Shown: in pieces, positions 50,198 to 58,222 of the stretch
How positions within the stretch are numbered: position 1 is the first letter of the stretch
How the letters are laid out: the number at the start of each line of letters is the position of its first letter
Assembly (NCBI GenBank): GCA_034435055.1
Contig: DAOTXS010000024.1
Coordinates: forward strand, 4,509 to 68,508
Length of the DNA stretch: 64,000 nt
Source: DAOTXS01 sp034435055
GTDB taxonomy: Bacteria > Chloroflexota > Anaerolineae > UBA4142
Direction of reading: 5' to 3'
Program-made: the position numbers and the translations under genes
The notes under the pieces: generated by a model
The model's input: only the letters and a program-made list of their open reading frames with translations
Told to the model about the DNA's origin: nothing
Database searches by the model: none

Positions 50198-53134
50198 TTA
50201 TGGCATTGTGGTGAGTTGGAATGTAACGCGATAGTTGACGTGGCGGCGCATTGGCATAATCATCCCGCTGGCTTGATCGCTGGGATATTGATCCATCACT
50301 TTGACACTGTACCCATCGCCATACATAAAGACACCATAGTTGCAATTGCAGATGTCATCAGCGCTTTTCTGCGGAAGACTTTCTGCCGGATAATCGCCGG
50401 AACTTTCGCCCCACGCTCTAATCTTGGCTTCGGTGCGCTTGCCGTTTTCATCCTTGATCATCACGTAGATCGTGTGATCGTTGTTCGATTCGGAAATGTC
50501 TTCAAAGACTACGCTGGTGATCCGCCAGAATTTTTGTCCGCGCGCGACGGTGGCGGGGATCAATTTGAATTGATTCACGTGCGGCAAATCTTTCCCGCTT
50601 CCCGGCACCAGACGCGGATCGATCGATGCGGGCGGCAACGCCGGCACTGGTGCGGCGGGAGCCGCGGCAACGGCCGGCGCGGCAGGAACTGGGGTCTTGG
50701 TCGGCAGAACGCGTGTGGGTTGCGGACGCGGCGTAAAGGTCGGTTGTGGTGTACGGGTCGGCACCGGCGTATTCGTCGGTAACGCGTACGCAACTTTGGA
50801 GCGACCGCCGTTGGAATTGCCATTCGACGTTTCGGCAGTCTTGTTTCCGTTTGTCGCGGCGGTATTTTCCGCGCTCGACAATTGCAAACCGCCGACAGCC
50901 GAACTCACCGTCGAGATGGTCATCCAAGGAATCGAGACGATCAAAAACCAGAAGGCGAACATCAACAGAACGAGCAAGCGCAATTTTCCGCCAACCGATA
51001 GTTTATTCAGCCAAGGTCCAAATTCTCTGCCGAACGAATTATCGCGGCGCGCGGCGTGGGGTTGCGCTTTTGCAGCGGTCGATTTATGCGTTGGTAAATG
51101 CGGCGCGGGAAGGTGCGGCATTTGCACGTGTGGTAATTGAACGTGCGGCAAATGCGGTGTTTCGATATGCGGTAGATGCGGTTTCGAAATGTGCGGCAAA
51201 TGAACATTCGGCAGATGCGGCTTGTTCGATTGTTCTGGTTTCGGCGTTTGCTTTGGCGCAATCGTTTGTCGTGCGGCGGGTGTTGCCGCCGGTTTTGGCG
51301 CGCTCGGCGCCACCGGTTTGGCTACCGTTTGCGGTTTCGGTGGAACTGCCGTCGCTCGAATGGGACGCGCGCCGGAAGGTGGTTGCTGAACGCGCGGCGG
51401 TGGCGGAACATTTGCCGGCGGACGCGCGGCAGGCGCGCGTGGCGGTACCGCCATCCCGGGACGCGGACGACTGCCGGGCGGCGGCGTTTGGGCGCGTTGA
51501 ACGCGCGCCAATCGATCTGCCATCACGCGCGTAACCGTCAACGCAAGCGCGGGATAATTTTCCATCAACGCGATGAAATCGGCTTTGCTGATCGTCCACA
51601 GCTCCGCTTCGGTCAGCGTTTGCGCGGTGGTGGCGTACAGCGTGTTCTGGACGATTTCTTGTTCGCCGAAGGAATCGCCGGCATCGAGAATATCGATGGT
51701 GATTGGTTCGCCGGCGGGACCGGTGGCAATTCGCTTGACTTCGCCTTTTTCGATAAGATACAATGTTTGGGCGGGTTGACCGGCAAGGCAAATGATTTCG
51801 CCGGGGCGGAAGCGCAAACCGCGGACGTGCTTGGAAATTTCTTTGAGTTCGCTCGTGGCGAGGTTGGAGAACAAGTGGATGCGACGCAAATGCCGGATGA
51901 CAAAATCGCTTTCGCGCGAGGTGAGCCGCTGACTGAGCGCGCGGCTGAGCGAGACGCTGATTTCCGGATACTGCACCATCAAATCGTCGAAATCGTTTTT
52001 GTACATCACCCACACAGTCGTATCTGTTGCGGCACGCGCACATTCGGCGCGGGTGCGGCCGGTGAGCAACGCCATTTCGCCAAAGGCATCGCCGGGGCGG
52101 AGCCGTTCCAACAACATCGCGTCGGAAAACACAGAATCGGTCAAGCGGACTTCGCCGGAATCGACGATGTACATTGCATCGCCGGGCGTACCTTCGCGGT
52201 AGATCAATTCGTCGGTTGGAAAGTGACGCAAGACCAGATGCGCGGCGAGCATCGTGAGCGTGTCGGTTGGGACATCAGCAAAGAGTTGGAGTTGACGCAA
52301 ACGCTCGACCGCGTCGGCTTGGTCGCGTTGGCTCAACGATTCGGCGAGCGCGCGGCTCAACGCCAACGTGACGGCGGGGTGATCTTGAATGATGGTTTGG
52401 TAAACTTGGTGCGACAAAATCCACACGGTTACATCGGTGATGGCGCGCGCGGTTGCCCCGTGTGCTTTGCCGGTCATTAACGCGGTATGCCCAAAGAGCG
52501 CGCCTTCTTTCAAATCCTCGAACGATTCTCCCTCGCTCGATTTGGTGACGAGCCGGACCGTGCCCTCTTCGATGAGGTACGCATTGTCGCCGGGGGAACC
52601 GGCGTCGATGATGACTTCGCCGCGCGGAATTGCGCGGAAATCGAGTTGTTGTGCGATGGCGCGCAAATCGTCTTGCGGCAGTGCGCTCAAGAGTTCGAGA
52701 TTGCGTAAGCGTTGTTGCACCAAGTACTCTTCGAGGAAGGCAAGTCGGACGCCGATACTTGCGCTGAATTTCAATCCGATGCTGGGACATTCGTTGATGA
52801 GGTCTTCCAAATCGGCGCGCGCAAGTGTGAGCAATTGAGTATTCGCGGCGGAGCGAGCGGACGTGGAATACGGTCGCCCCATCAACATATCGATTTCGCC
52901 CAGCAAACTGCCGGCGCCTAGATTAGCCAGAGTAACGGAATGATCGACCGAGCCGCCTTCCAACTTGACCCAGCCGGCGGTGATGATGAACAAGTGGTTT
53001 GCCGGCTGACCCTCGGCGATGATCAATTCGCCCGGCGCGGCTTGACGTCGCTTGAGGCGTTGGGTGACCAGTTGGCGTTCTTCTTCCGAGAGTCGTTGGA
53101 ACAATGGCACCGTGTCGATGGGTTGCGGTATCAC
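50198..53134 (-). CDS. Membrane protein with four cyclic-nucleotide-binding domains
   Basis: 978 residues. Four CNB domains in a row (about 5-125, 135-262, 275-400, 410-540). Only the third keeps the phosphate-cassette pattern FGEMALLTGRTRAECARA with both Arg; the others are altered. Then a Pro/Ala linker (545-630), a PHLPHV-type repeat (635-681), one membrane helix (about 712-735), a PTRTPQPT linker and an outer domain (860-978) with DICNCNYGV. GTG start 7 bases after GGAGGT. A likely reader of the cyclase product. Confidence 0.85.
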   Translation of the reverse strand: MIPQPIDTVPLFQRLSEEERQLVTQRLKRRQAAPGELIIAEGQPANHLFIITAGWVKLEGGSVDHSVTLANLGAGSLLGEIDMLMGRPYSTSARSAANTQLLTLARADLEDLINECPSIGLKFSASIGVRLAFLEEYLVQQRLRNLELLSALPQDDLRAIAQQLDFRAIPRGEVIIDAGSPGDNAYLIEEGTVRLVTKSSEGESFEDLKEGALFGHTALMTGKAHGATARAITDVTVWILSHQVYQTIIQDHPAVTLALSRALAESLSQRDQADAVERLRQLQLFADVPTDTLTMLAAHLVLRHFPTDELIYREGTPGDAMYIVDSGEVRLTDSVFSDAMLLERLRPGDAFGEMALLTGRTRAECARAATDTTVWVMYKNDFDDLMVQYPEISVSLSRALSQRLTSRESDFVIRHLRRIHLFSNLATSELKEISKHVRGLRFRPGEIICLAGQPAQTLYLIEKGEVKRIATGPAGEPITIDILDAGDSFGEQEIVQNTLYATTAQTLTEAELWTISKADFIALMENYPALALTVTRVMADRLARVQRAQTPPPGSRPRPGMAVPPRAPAARPPANVPPPPRVQQPPSGARPIRATAVPPKPQTVAKPVAPSAPKPAATPAARQTIAPKQTPKPEQSNKPHLPNVHLPHISKPHLPHIETPHLPHVQLPHVQMPHLPAPHLPTHKSTAAKAQPHAARRDNSFGREFGPWLNKLSVGGKLRLLVLLMFAFWFLIVSIPWMTISTVSSAVGGLQLSSAENTAATNGNKTAETSNGNSNGGRSKVAYALPTNTPVPTRTPQPTFTPRPQPTRVLPTKTPVPAAPAVAAAPAAPVPALPPASIDPRLVPGSGKDLPHVNQFKLIPATVARGQKFWRITSVVFEDISESNNDHTIYVMIKDENGKRTEAKIRAWGESSGDYPAESLPQKSADDICNCNYGVFMYGDGYSVKVMDQYPSDQASGMIMPMRRHVNYRVTFQLTTMP

Positions 53135-53181
53135 TAAATTCTACCTCCAATAACCGCGATGAGCCATCAGCGGTTGGGATT

Positions 53182-53934
53182 TCATTTCTGTTGAAAAGTT
53201 ATTTTCCAGCCGCGCGGCGTTGCGCGTTCGTTTCGACAATTTGCCGGCGCGGGTCCAATCACCAGATCGGACACGGTTTCGGCTTCTGCGCCCAGAATCG
53301 TAATCGCGTATTTTCCCGGCGCGGCTTCGTAATCGGCGAAACCGACGCCGCGTTCCGGCTTGAGGCCGGTGTAAATTGTTTCGAGCGTGTCCGCACTTCG
53401 AATTTCAATCCCGATGTTTGGCATATCATTGCCGGCGGCATCGCGGACGATGACGTACAAATGCGCCGTGTCTGGTTCTTCCACGCAACTCAGCAGTTTG
53501 TGTTCGACCACGCGATACATCAGCGATTGCGCGGCTGGCGTGGCGACGACGAAAACCGGCACGGGCGTTGGCGCGCCAGGCGCCGGACGCGCGGCTGTGT
53601 AGGGCAGTTTTAGTCCGAGCGCTTGTCCCAGGTGAATGAGTGCATCTTGCGTCAGTGAGTTATCGGAACCGGATTTCGCAATCAAATCATCGAAGGTTTT
53701 GGTCTCATTCGCCAGGTGCAATGCTTGGAGCCGGCGGCGCGCGGTACTTTGATCGCCGCTCAATTCATACGCCGCGCTGATCATTCGAACGTAATCGTCT
53801 TTGAGTGCTGGACGTAAATCCGCGGGATCAGCGTTTTGAAATTCGACGGGTGCCACCAGCCACGCGATACTCAAGCCCAGCGTAATGCCAATTGCCAAAC
53901 CGAGTAATCCCGCGCCGATTAGCGGACCTCGCAC
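53182..53934 (-). CDS. Membrane-anchored hypothetical protein
   Basis: 250 residues. One N-terminal membrane helix (about 6-28); a helical middle (40-120) and a beta-sandwich-like C-terminus (135-245) with DAAGNDMPNIGIEIRSADT and FADYEAAPGKYAITILG that resembles carboxypeptidase-regulatory or Ig-like folds. Family not known. It precedes the cyclic-nucleotide-domain gene by 47 bases on the same strand. Confidence 0.6.
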   Translation of the reverse strand: MRGPLIGAGLLGLAIGITLGLSIAWLVAPVEFQNADPADLRPALKDDYVRMISAAYELSGDQSTARRRLQALHLANETKTFDDLIAKSGSDNSLTQDALIHLGQALGLKLPYTAARPAPGAPTPVPVFVVATPAAQSLMYRVVEHKLLSCVEEPDTAHLYVIVRDAAGNDMPNIGIEIRSADTLETIYTGLKPERGVGFADYEAAPGKYAITILGAEAETVSDLVIGPAPANCRNERATPRGWKITFQQK

Positions 53935-54108
53935 GAATCCCGAGTTGCTCGCAAAAATGAGATCGTCTCCGTTCGACTCCTGATGCTTGTGTTACAACAC
54001 GTTCCGCCCGTTGGTTCGGAACATGGCTAAAGATGATGAAAAACGAGGATAAAGAATTAGGTGGTCTGGATACTCAAATGATGATATAATAATTATCGTT
54101 GGCTCGTG

Positions 54109-54193
54109 TGCCGAAGGAGGGAATCGAACCCACAAGAGCGTTTAGCTCACACGATTTTGAGTCGTGCGCGTCTGCCAGTTCCGCCACTTCGGC
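54109..54193 (-). tRNA. tRNA-Leu(CAA)
   Basis: 85 nt on the minus strand: acceptor GCCGAAG/CTTCGGC, anticodon stem CACGA/TCGTG around CTCAAAA (anticodon CAA), a long variable arm (GAGCTAAACGCTC) typical of Leu, T loop TTCGATT, discriminator A. CCA is not encoded. Uninterrupted. Confidence 0.95.
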
Positions 54194-54204
54194 TTACGCC
54201 TCCA

Positions 54205-54233
54205 AGTATAGTGTAAACGGCAAGATAAGTCAA
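54205..54233 (-). promoter_or_regulatory. Promoter of tRNA-Leu
   Basis: TTGACT, 17-nt spacer, TATACT on the minus strand; the tRNA begins 11 bases after the -10 box. Confidence 0.75.
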
Positions 54234-54298
54234 ATTAAAATAATGACCGAATGAGCCAATTTTTATGAAAAGTCGCAAGTTTTACGCATAAACTTCCA

Positions 54299-54901
54299 AT
54301 GGACGAGCAGGCATTTATTCGCGCGGCGCAAAAAGGCGATGTCGCCGCATTCAATCAATTGGTGCGCGCGTATCAAGCGCAAGTCTATCGAACCGCGTAT
54401 CGCGTGATGGGCGATCAAGCGGCGGCGGAAGACGCAACGCAAGATGCGTTCATCTCTGCGTTCAAACATATTCGCGCGTACCGCGGCGGTTCGTTCAAAG
54501 CGTGGTTACTTCGCATCGTGACGAATGCGTGTTACGATCAGTTGCGCGTCAAGCAACGCCGCCCCACCGCTTCACTCGATGCGATGTTGATCGACCCGGA
54601 TAATCCGGCGCCGGGTGCAGAGCGCGCCGCGCTGGAATCGCCACACGATGTCGCGGAACGTCACGAGCTTGGCGCGACGATTCAAGCCGGCTTGTCAACG
54701 CTTCCCGCCGATCAACGAATGACGCTCGTTTTGGTCGACATCGAAGGATTGAGTTACGACCAAGTGGCGGACGCGATGCAAACGAATGTTGGCACGGTGA
54801 AATCGCGGCTCAGCCGCGCGCGCTTGGCGATGCGCGATTTTCTGACGAAGCAAGTGGAACTTGTGCCCGCCCGCTATCGTCTAAAGAGTGAGCGAGATTA
54901 G
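54299..54901 (+). CDS. ECF-family RNA polymerase sigma factor
   Basis: 200 residues. Region 2 (FNQLVRAYQAQVYRTAYRVMGDQAAAEDATQDAFISAFKHI, 17-60) and region 4 (LPADQRMTLVLVDIEGLSYDQVADAMQTNVGTVKSRLSRARLAM, 137-180) are both intact. Followed at once by its likely anti-sigma factor. Confidence 0.94.
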   Translation: MDEQAFIRAAQKGDVAAFNQLVRAYQAQVYRTAYRVMGDQAAAEDATQDAFISAFKHIRAYRGGSFKAWLLRIVTNACYDQLRVKQRRPTASLDAMLIDPDNPAPGAERAALESPHDVAERHELGATIQAGLSTLPADQRMTLVLVDIEGLSYDQVADAMQTNVGTVKSRLSRARLAMRDFLTKQVELVPARYRLKSERD

Positions 54902-54902
54902 A

Positions 54903-55760
54903 ATGTTCGGTCAAAAAAATTCCGAATTGCATACGTGGGTCGAAGAACGCTTGTCCGATTTCATCGACAATCAACTTGCGCTGGCGGAACGCGCGCGCGT
55001 GGAAAATCATCTTGCCGATTGCGCGCAATGCCGCGCGTCGTTGGAATCGATGCGTTGGACGATTGCGCTCATCAAGCAAGCGCCCGCGCCGGCGACGAAT
55101 CGATCATTCGTGTTGCCGGTGCCGCCGCGGCGCGAGCCATCGTCATTTGCGTTTGGATTCGCCCGGTTCGCCACCGCGCTTGCAACGTTGTTGTTGTTCG
55201 CGGTGATCGGCGTCGATTTGCTCACACAATTTGGTGGGGCATCTTCATCCGCGCCGGCGGCAATGCGCGAAAGTGCGGCAACCCAATCGATTGCCTTCGC
55301 GCCGACCAAAGCGCCAGAACCAACTTCAGAACCCAAACCAGTTGGAGCAATGTCGTCCGCCGCGCCGTTGCCGCCCGCACCCGCCGCAGTTCCACCCGCC
55401 GCACCAACTGCAACCGCGGTCTTTCGTTCATCCGAAGTTTCGCCCACGCAATCCGCCGCGGATATGACGCAAAAATCAAATGCCACGCAACCGACGCAAC
55501 AACCGGCAATGCGCGGTGCCGTGGCAATCACAGCAACGGTAACTGCTACCGCGACTGTTACGCCAACCCAAACCGCTACGCCCTTGCCGCCCACCGCGAC
55601 ACCATCGCCAACATTCACACCAACACCGATGCCAGTTGCGCCGGCTGTTGCGCCAGCCCTGCCGATGTTTTCGCCCTTGCGAGTTGCGCAACTTGCCTTC
55701 TTGTTCGCGGCAATCTTCTTCGGCACGCTGACGTTGCTTTTATGGCGACAGAAAGGTTAA
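54903..55760 (+). CDS. Zinc-finger anti-sigma factor with membrane anchor
   Basis: 285 residues from ATG 54903; a GTG at 54888 overlapping the sigma stop is the alternative. The HC2 zinc finger is ENHLADCAQCRASL near 38-48. A first membrane helix (about 92-112), a long Ala/Pro/Thr-rich outer region (115-255) and a final helix (about 258-280) follow. It should hold the adjacent ECF sigma factor inactive. Confidence 0.85.
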   Translation: MFGQKNSELHTWVEERLSDFIDNQLALAERARVENHLADCAQCRASLESMRWTIALIKQAPAPATNRSFVLPVPPRREPSSFAFGFARFATALATLLLFAVIGVDLLTQFGGASSSAPAAMRESAATQSIAFAPTKAPEPTSEPKPVGAMSSAAPLPPAPAAVPPAAPTATAVFRSSEVSPTQSAADMTQKSNATQPTQQPAMRGAVAITATVTATATVTPTQTATPLPPTATPSPTFTPTPMPVAPAVAPALPMFSPLRVAQLAFLFAAIFFGTLTLLLWRQKG

Positions 55761-55763
55761 ATC

Positions 55764-55800
55764 AAAATGGCGCATCCCAAGTGGATGCGCCATTTTTCTT
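55764..55800. terminator. Bidirectional terminator
   Basis: AAAATGGCGCATCC and GGATGCGCCATTTT around a 5-nt loop, T runs on both strands, between convergent genes. Confidence 0.85.
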
Positions 55801-55808
55801 TTTGCGGG

Positions 55809-56366
55809 TCAGTCTTGAACCGCTTGCGCGAATTTTTCCAACACGCGCGCCCAAAACGCTTTCATCCGATTTGCCGCGCGCGCGTTCGCAAGTTTACTGT
55901 GCTGAAGCATAACCTGGCTTTTCGTTTTACCTTTGGCGTAGAAATTGAAATCGACCCGGCTCTCGCTGTTCTTCCACGCCGCGCGCAGCGATTTGTTGCG
56001 CGTCGCTTTGCTGACGCTGAGCGATTTTGCCGGCAAAAATTTCGCACGCGCTTTTTCATCCGCCCACGCGGCGAATAACTTGGATACCGGCATATTCACG
56101 GTCTTGCTCGCACCGATTTGAAATCCTTCCGGCTTTTGATGTGCTTGACGTTTGCCGCGCGCTTGTTCGTATCCGACGGTGAGCATTTGTTGCCACCAAT
56201 CGCCGACATTGTGTTTGGTGCGGAGATGCGCGACGATTTGTTGGTGCGTCATCTTTTGCGCGCCAGCTTGATCCAGCAACGTGATCCACTCTGTCCACGT
56301 TTTGCCGGTTTTCTCGCGCACAGCGGAACTGCTGATTCCACCCACGCGCTCGTATTTGGTTTTCAT
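55809..56366 (-). CDS. DUF4287/SRPBCC-type protein
   Basis: 185 residues. The N-terminus (GKTWTEWITLLDQAGAQKMTHQQIVAHLRTKHNVGDWWQQMLTVGYEQ in outline) is DUF4287-like; the C-terminal half (about 85-180) resembles an SRPBCC (AHSA1-like) domain, with WKNSESRVDFNFYAKG. Cytoplasmic; function unknown. Confidence 0.78.
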   Translation of the reverse strand: MKTKYERVGGISSSAVREKTGKTWTEWITLLDQAGAQKMTHQQIVAHLRTKHNVGDWWQQMLTVGYEQARGKRQAHQKPEGFQIGASKTVNMPVSKLFAAWADEKARAKFLPAKSLSVSKATRNKSLRAAWKNSESRVDFNFYAKGKTKSQVMLQHSKLANARAANRMKAFWARVLEKFAQAVQD

Positions 56367-56372
56367 TCTCCC

Positions 56373-56744
56373 CTATCCTTTCACGTACGATAATTTTTCG
56401 GCGATGCGTCCCTCGCGAATTGTGTACACATCCACGCCGCGAATATGGCCACGTTCGCCGCCGGTTTCCCAGCGATACCTCCATCGCATCACGCACCGAT
56501 TGCCGGTGGCGAAGATCTCCTCGATTTCAAAATGCGGCTTGTCCGCCGCGCGGAAAAAATCCTCCCAAAATTTGCGCACGTCGCGTTGTCCCTCGTAACG
56601 CGTGCCATCGGGTGCCGGAAAGGTATTTTCAAAAACGCAATCGTCAGTCATCAATTGCATCATTGTGTCAACATCGCGTGCGTTGAGTGCATCGTTGAAA
56701 TCGGTGATGAGCCGAACGATGGCTTCGGGGGTAAGTGTTGGCAT
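56373..56744 (-). CDS. SnoaL/NTF2-like protein
   Basis: 123 residues, cone-shaped NTF2 fold: FNDALNARDVDTMMQLMTDDCVFENT, then EGQRDVRKFWEDFF and CVMRWRYRW. Such proteins are small ligand-binding or isomerase-like enzymes; no substrate can be named. Start ATG 56744; 6 bases separate it from the gene downstream. Confidence 0.85.
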   Translation of the reverse strand: MPTLTPEAIVRLITDFNDALNARDVDTMMQLMTDDCVFENTFPAPDGTRYEGQRDVRKFWEDFFRAADKPHFEIEEIFATGNRCVMRWRYRWETGGERGHIRGVDVYTIREGRIAEKLSYVKG

Positions 56745-56754
56745 GGATCGATTA

Positions 56755-57015
56755 TCACAAAACGAACATTACGTTCTCTGTGGTGCTGAGTTCGTAATAC
56801 AAACCGTCCAGCTGTTCACGGCTCTGCGCGGTAAATACAGTAGTGATCGAAATATATTTCCCGTCACGACTCAAGCGGCTGGAAATGTGACGCTCTTCCA
56901 ATTCGGGGACGTGCCGGCGGACGATTTCGACGACGATATTTTCTAACACGCCGGTATTTTTGCCAATTGTCTTGAGTGGAAATTGGCAGGGAAATTCTAA
57001 ACCTTTTTGCTCCAT
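56755..57015 (-). CDS. DUF493 (YbeD-like) protein
   Basis: 86 residues of the ferredoxin-like ACT-type fold: LEFPCQFPLKTIGKN, then RLSRDGKYISITTVFTAQSREQLDGLYYEL. YbeD-type proteins are small and presumably regulatory; the role is not known. Confidence 0.85.
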   Translation of the reverse strand: MEQKGLEFPCQFPLKTIGKNTGVLENIVVEIVRRHVPELEERHISSRLSRDGKYISITTVFTAQSREQLDGLYYELSTTENVMFVL

Positions 57016-57026
57016 CTTCTTCCTCG

Positions 57027-57665
57027 TTATCTCAACAGCTCCTGCACGAGCGGACGCAAACCGTTGAAGAAAAATTCAACGGCAATTGCCATCACGATCA
57101 AACCCATCAGCCGCAGAAGAATTTTATTGCCGCTGGGTCCCAACGCGTGCGTGACTTGGCGCGCGCCGATGAGAAATATAAAAGCGAGCACCAAAACGGC
57201 GGAAATCGCAATCAACAAGGCAATTTGTTTCGCGGGATCGCCGGTTGCTTCGTTCATCAACACGATGACGGTGGCAATTGCGCCCGGTCCCGCAATCAGC
57301 GGAATGCCGAGCGGCGTGATTGCGATATCCTCGATGTACTCACTCACCGATTCCTCATCCGATTTTGCGCGCGTCAAGCGTGCTTCCAACATTTCGTACC
57401 CCATCGCAAAAAAGATCACGCCGCCGACGATGCGCAGACTGTTGACCGAGATTCCAAAGAAATCGAAAATGAATCTGCCGGTCAATGCGAACAGCATCAG
57501 CACCAGCCACGCCGTCAGCGCCGCGCGCAATGCCACGCGTCGCGATTCCGGGTGCGATAACTTGGCGGTCATCGTTGTAAAGATCGGCAATGCACCAATC
57601 GGATCGATCATCGTAAAGAGCGAGACGAAAGAAAGTAAACCAAATTGCAAAGGTTCGGTGGTCAT
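57027..57665 (-). CDS. MarC family membrane protein
   Basis: 212 residues from ATG 57665, six membrane helices. Family segments: SLFTMIDPIGALPIFTTMT near 14-32 and ITPLGIPLIAGPGAIATVIVL near 105-125. Transport function unproven for the family. The frame runs to 57788 but the extra part covers intergenic sequence with a promoter on the other strand. Confidence 0.9.
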   Translation of the reverse strand: MTTEPLQFGLLSFVSLFTMIDPIGALPIFTTMTAKLSHPESRRVALRAALTAWLVLMLFALTGRFIFDFFGISVNSLRIVGGVIFFAMGYEMLEARLTRAKSDEESVSEYIEDIAITPLGIPLIAGPGAIATVIVLMNEATGDPAKQIALLIAISAVLVLAFIFLIGARQVTHALGPSGNKILLRLMGLIVMAIAVEFFFNGLRPLVQELLR

Positions 57666-57730
57666 TGGGCGGATTATACGCAGACGCGCACGCGTGGTCA
57701 ACTGTCCGACGACTAGCCCAAAAAGGTTGG

Positions 57731-57758
57731 TTGACAAACTTGCGGGTGTGATTATACT
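57731..57758 (+). promoter_or_regulatory. Consensus promoter of the 56-aa gene
   Basis: TTGACA, 16-nt spacer, TATACT. It lies 56 bases before the small gene's ATG and is among the best matches to consensus in the window. Confidence 0.75.
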
Positions 57759-57813
57759 TGAATCACTCACGACGGTGTGGTCGGGCAATTAAATTTTTGA
57801 CGGAGGAAATGGA

Positions 57814-57984
57814 ATGCCCAACACGTCACGTCCCAAACGCAAAGCCGGGAACAAAAAATCAACCGAGGACGGCAGTTCGCGCACGCTCGAAGATTTGTTA
57901 GAACAATTGCTTTCGATCCTGCGACCGCGGATGCCCGCGCGTGTGCCGGTGCGCAAGCCCGCATACCCACGTCGAATCCGATAA
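57814..57984 (+). CDS. Small basic protein, 56 residues
   Basis: A short gene with its own consensus promoter, a strong ribosome site (GGAGGAAA, 6 bases before the ATG) and a terminator 10 bases after the stop. The product starts MPNTSRPKRKAGNKKSTED and has a central acidic-leucine helix (RTLEDLLEQLLSILRPR) and an Arg/Pro/Lys-rich tail. No family is recognised. Very basic, so binding to nucleic acid or ribosomes is possible; inference. Confidence 0.7.
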   Translation: MPNTSRPKRKAGNKKSTEDGSSRTLEDLLEQLLSILRPRMPARVPVRKPAYPRRIR

Positions 57985-57993
57985 TCGTCCAGA

Positions 57994-58031
57994 CCTGTCA
58001 GTTTTCGCCCCCGCGAGCTGACAGGTTTTTT
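57994..58031 (+). terminator. Terminator of the 56-aa gene
   Basis: CCTGTCAG and CTGACAGG pair around a 16-nt loop, then TTTTTT. Confidence 0.8.
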
Positions 58032-58036
58032 ATCGA

Positions 58037-58064
58037 TTGCAAAAAAATTTTCTGTGGGTATAAT
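58037..58064 (+). promoter_or_regulatory. Candidate promoter of the Tricorn gene
   Basis: TTGCAA, 16-nt spacer, TATAAT. Confidence 0.5.
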
Positions 58065-58108
58065 CAAAATACTCTCATTTACCAACGCCTTTGCCAAAAC
58101 CATATACT

Positions 58109-58169
58109 CCGCGAATCACAAAGCGCGCAAATGCAATCAAGAATTAGCGGACATTCGTGTGATTCGCGG
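58109..58169. repeat. Palindromic spacer with 12-nt perfect ends
   Basis: CCGCGAATCACA at 58109-58120 and its exact inverse TGTGATTCGCGG at 58158-58169, 37 nt apart, in the Tricorn leader. Confidence 0.65.
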
Positions 58170-58222
58170 ATGGAAAAATGCGACTAGCCAATTTGGCAAA
58201 GGGACAGACTTGGAGAAAAAAG

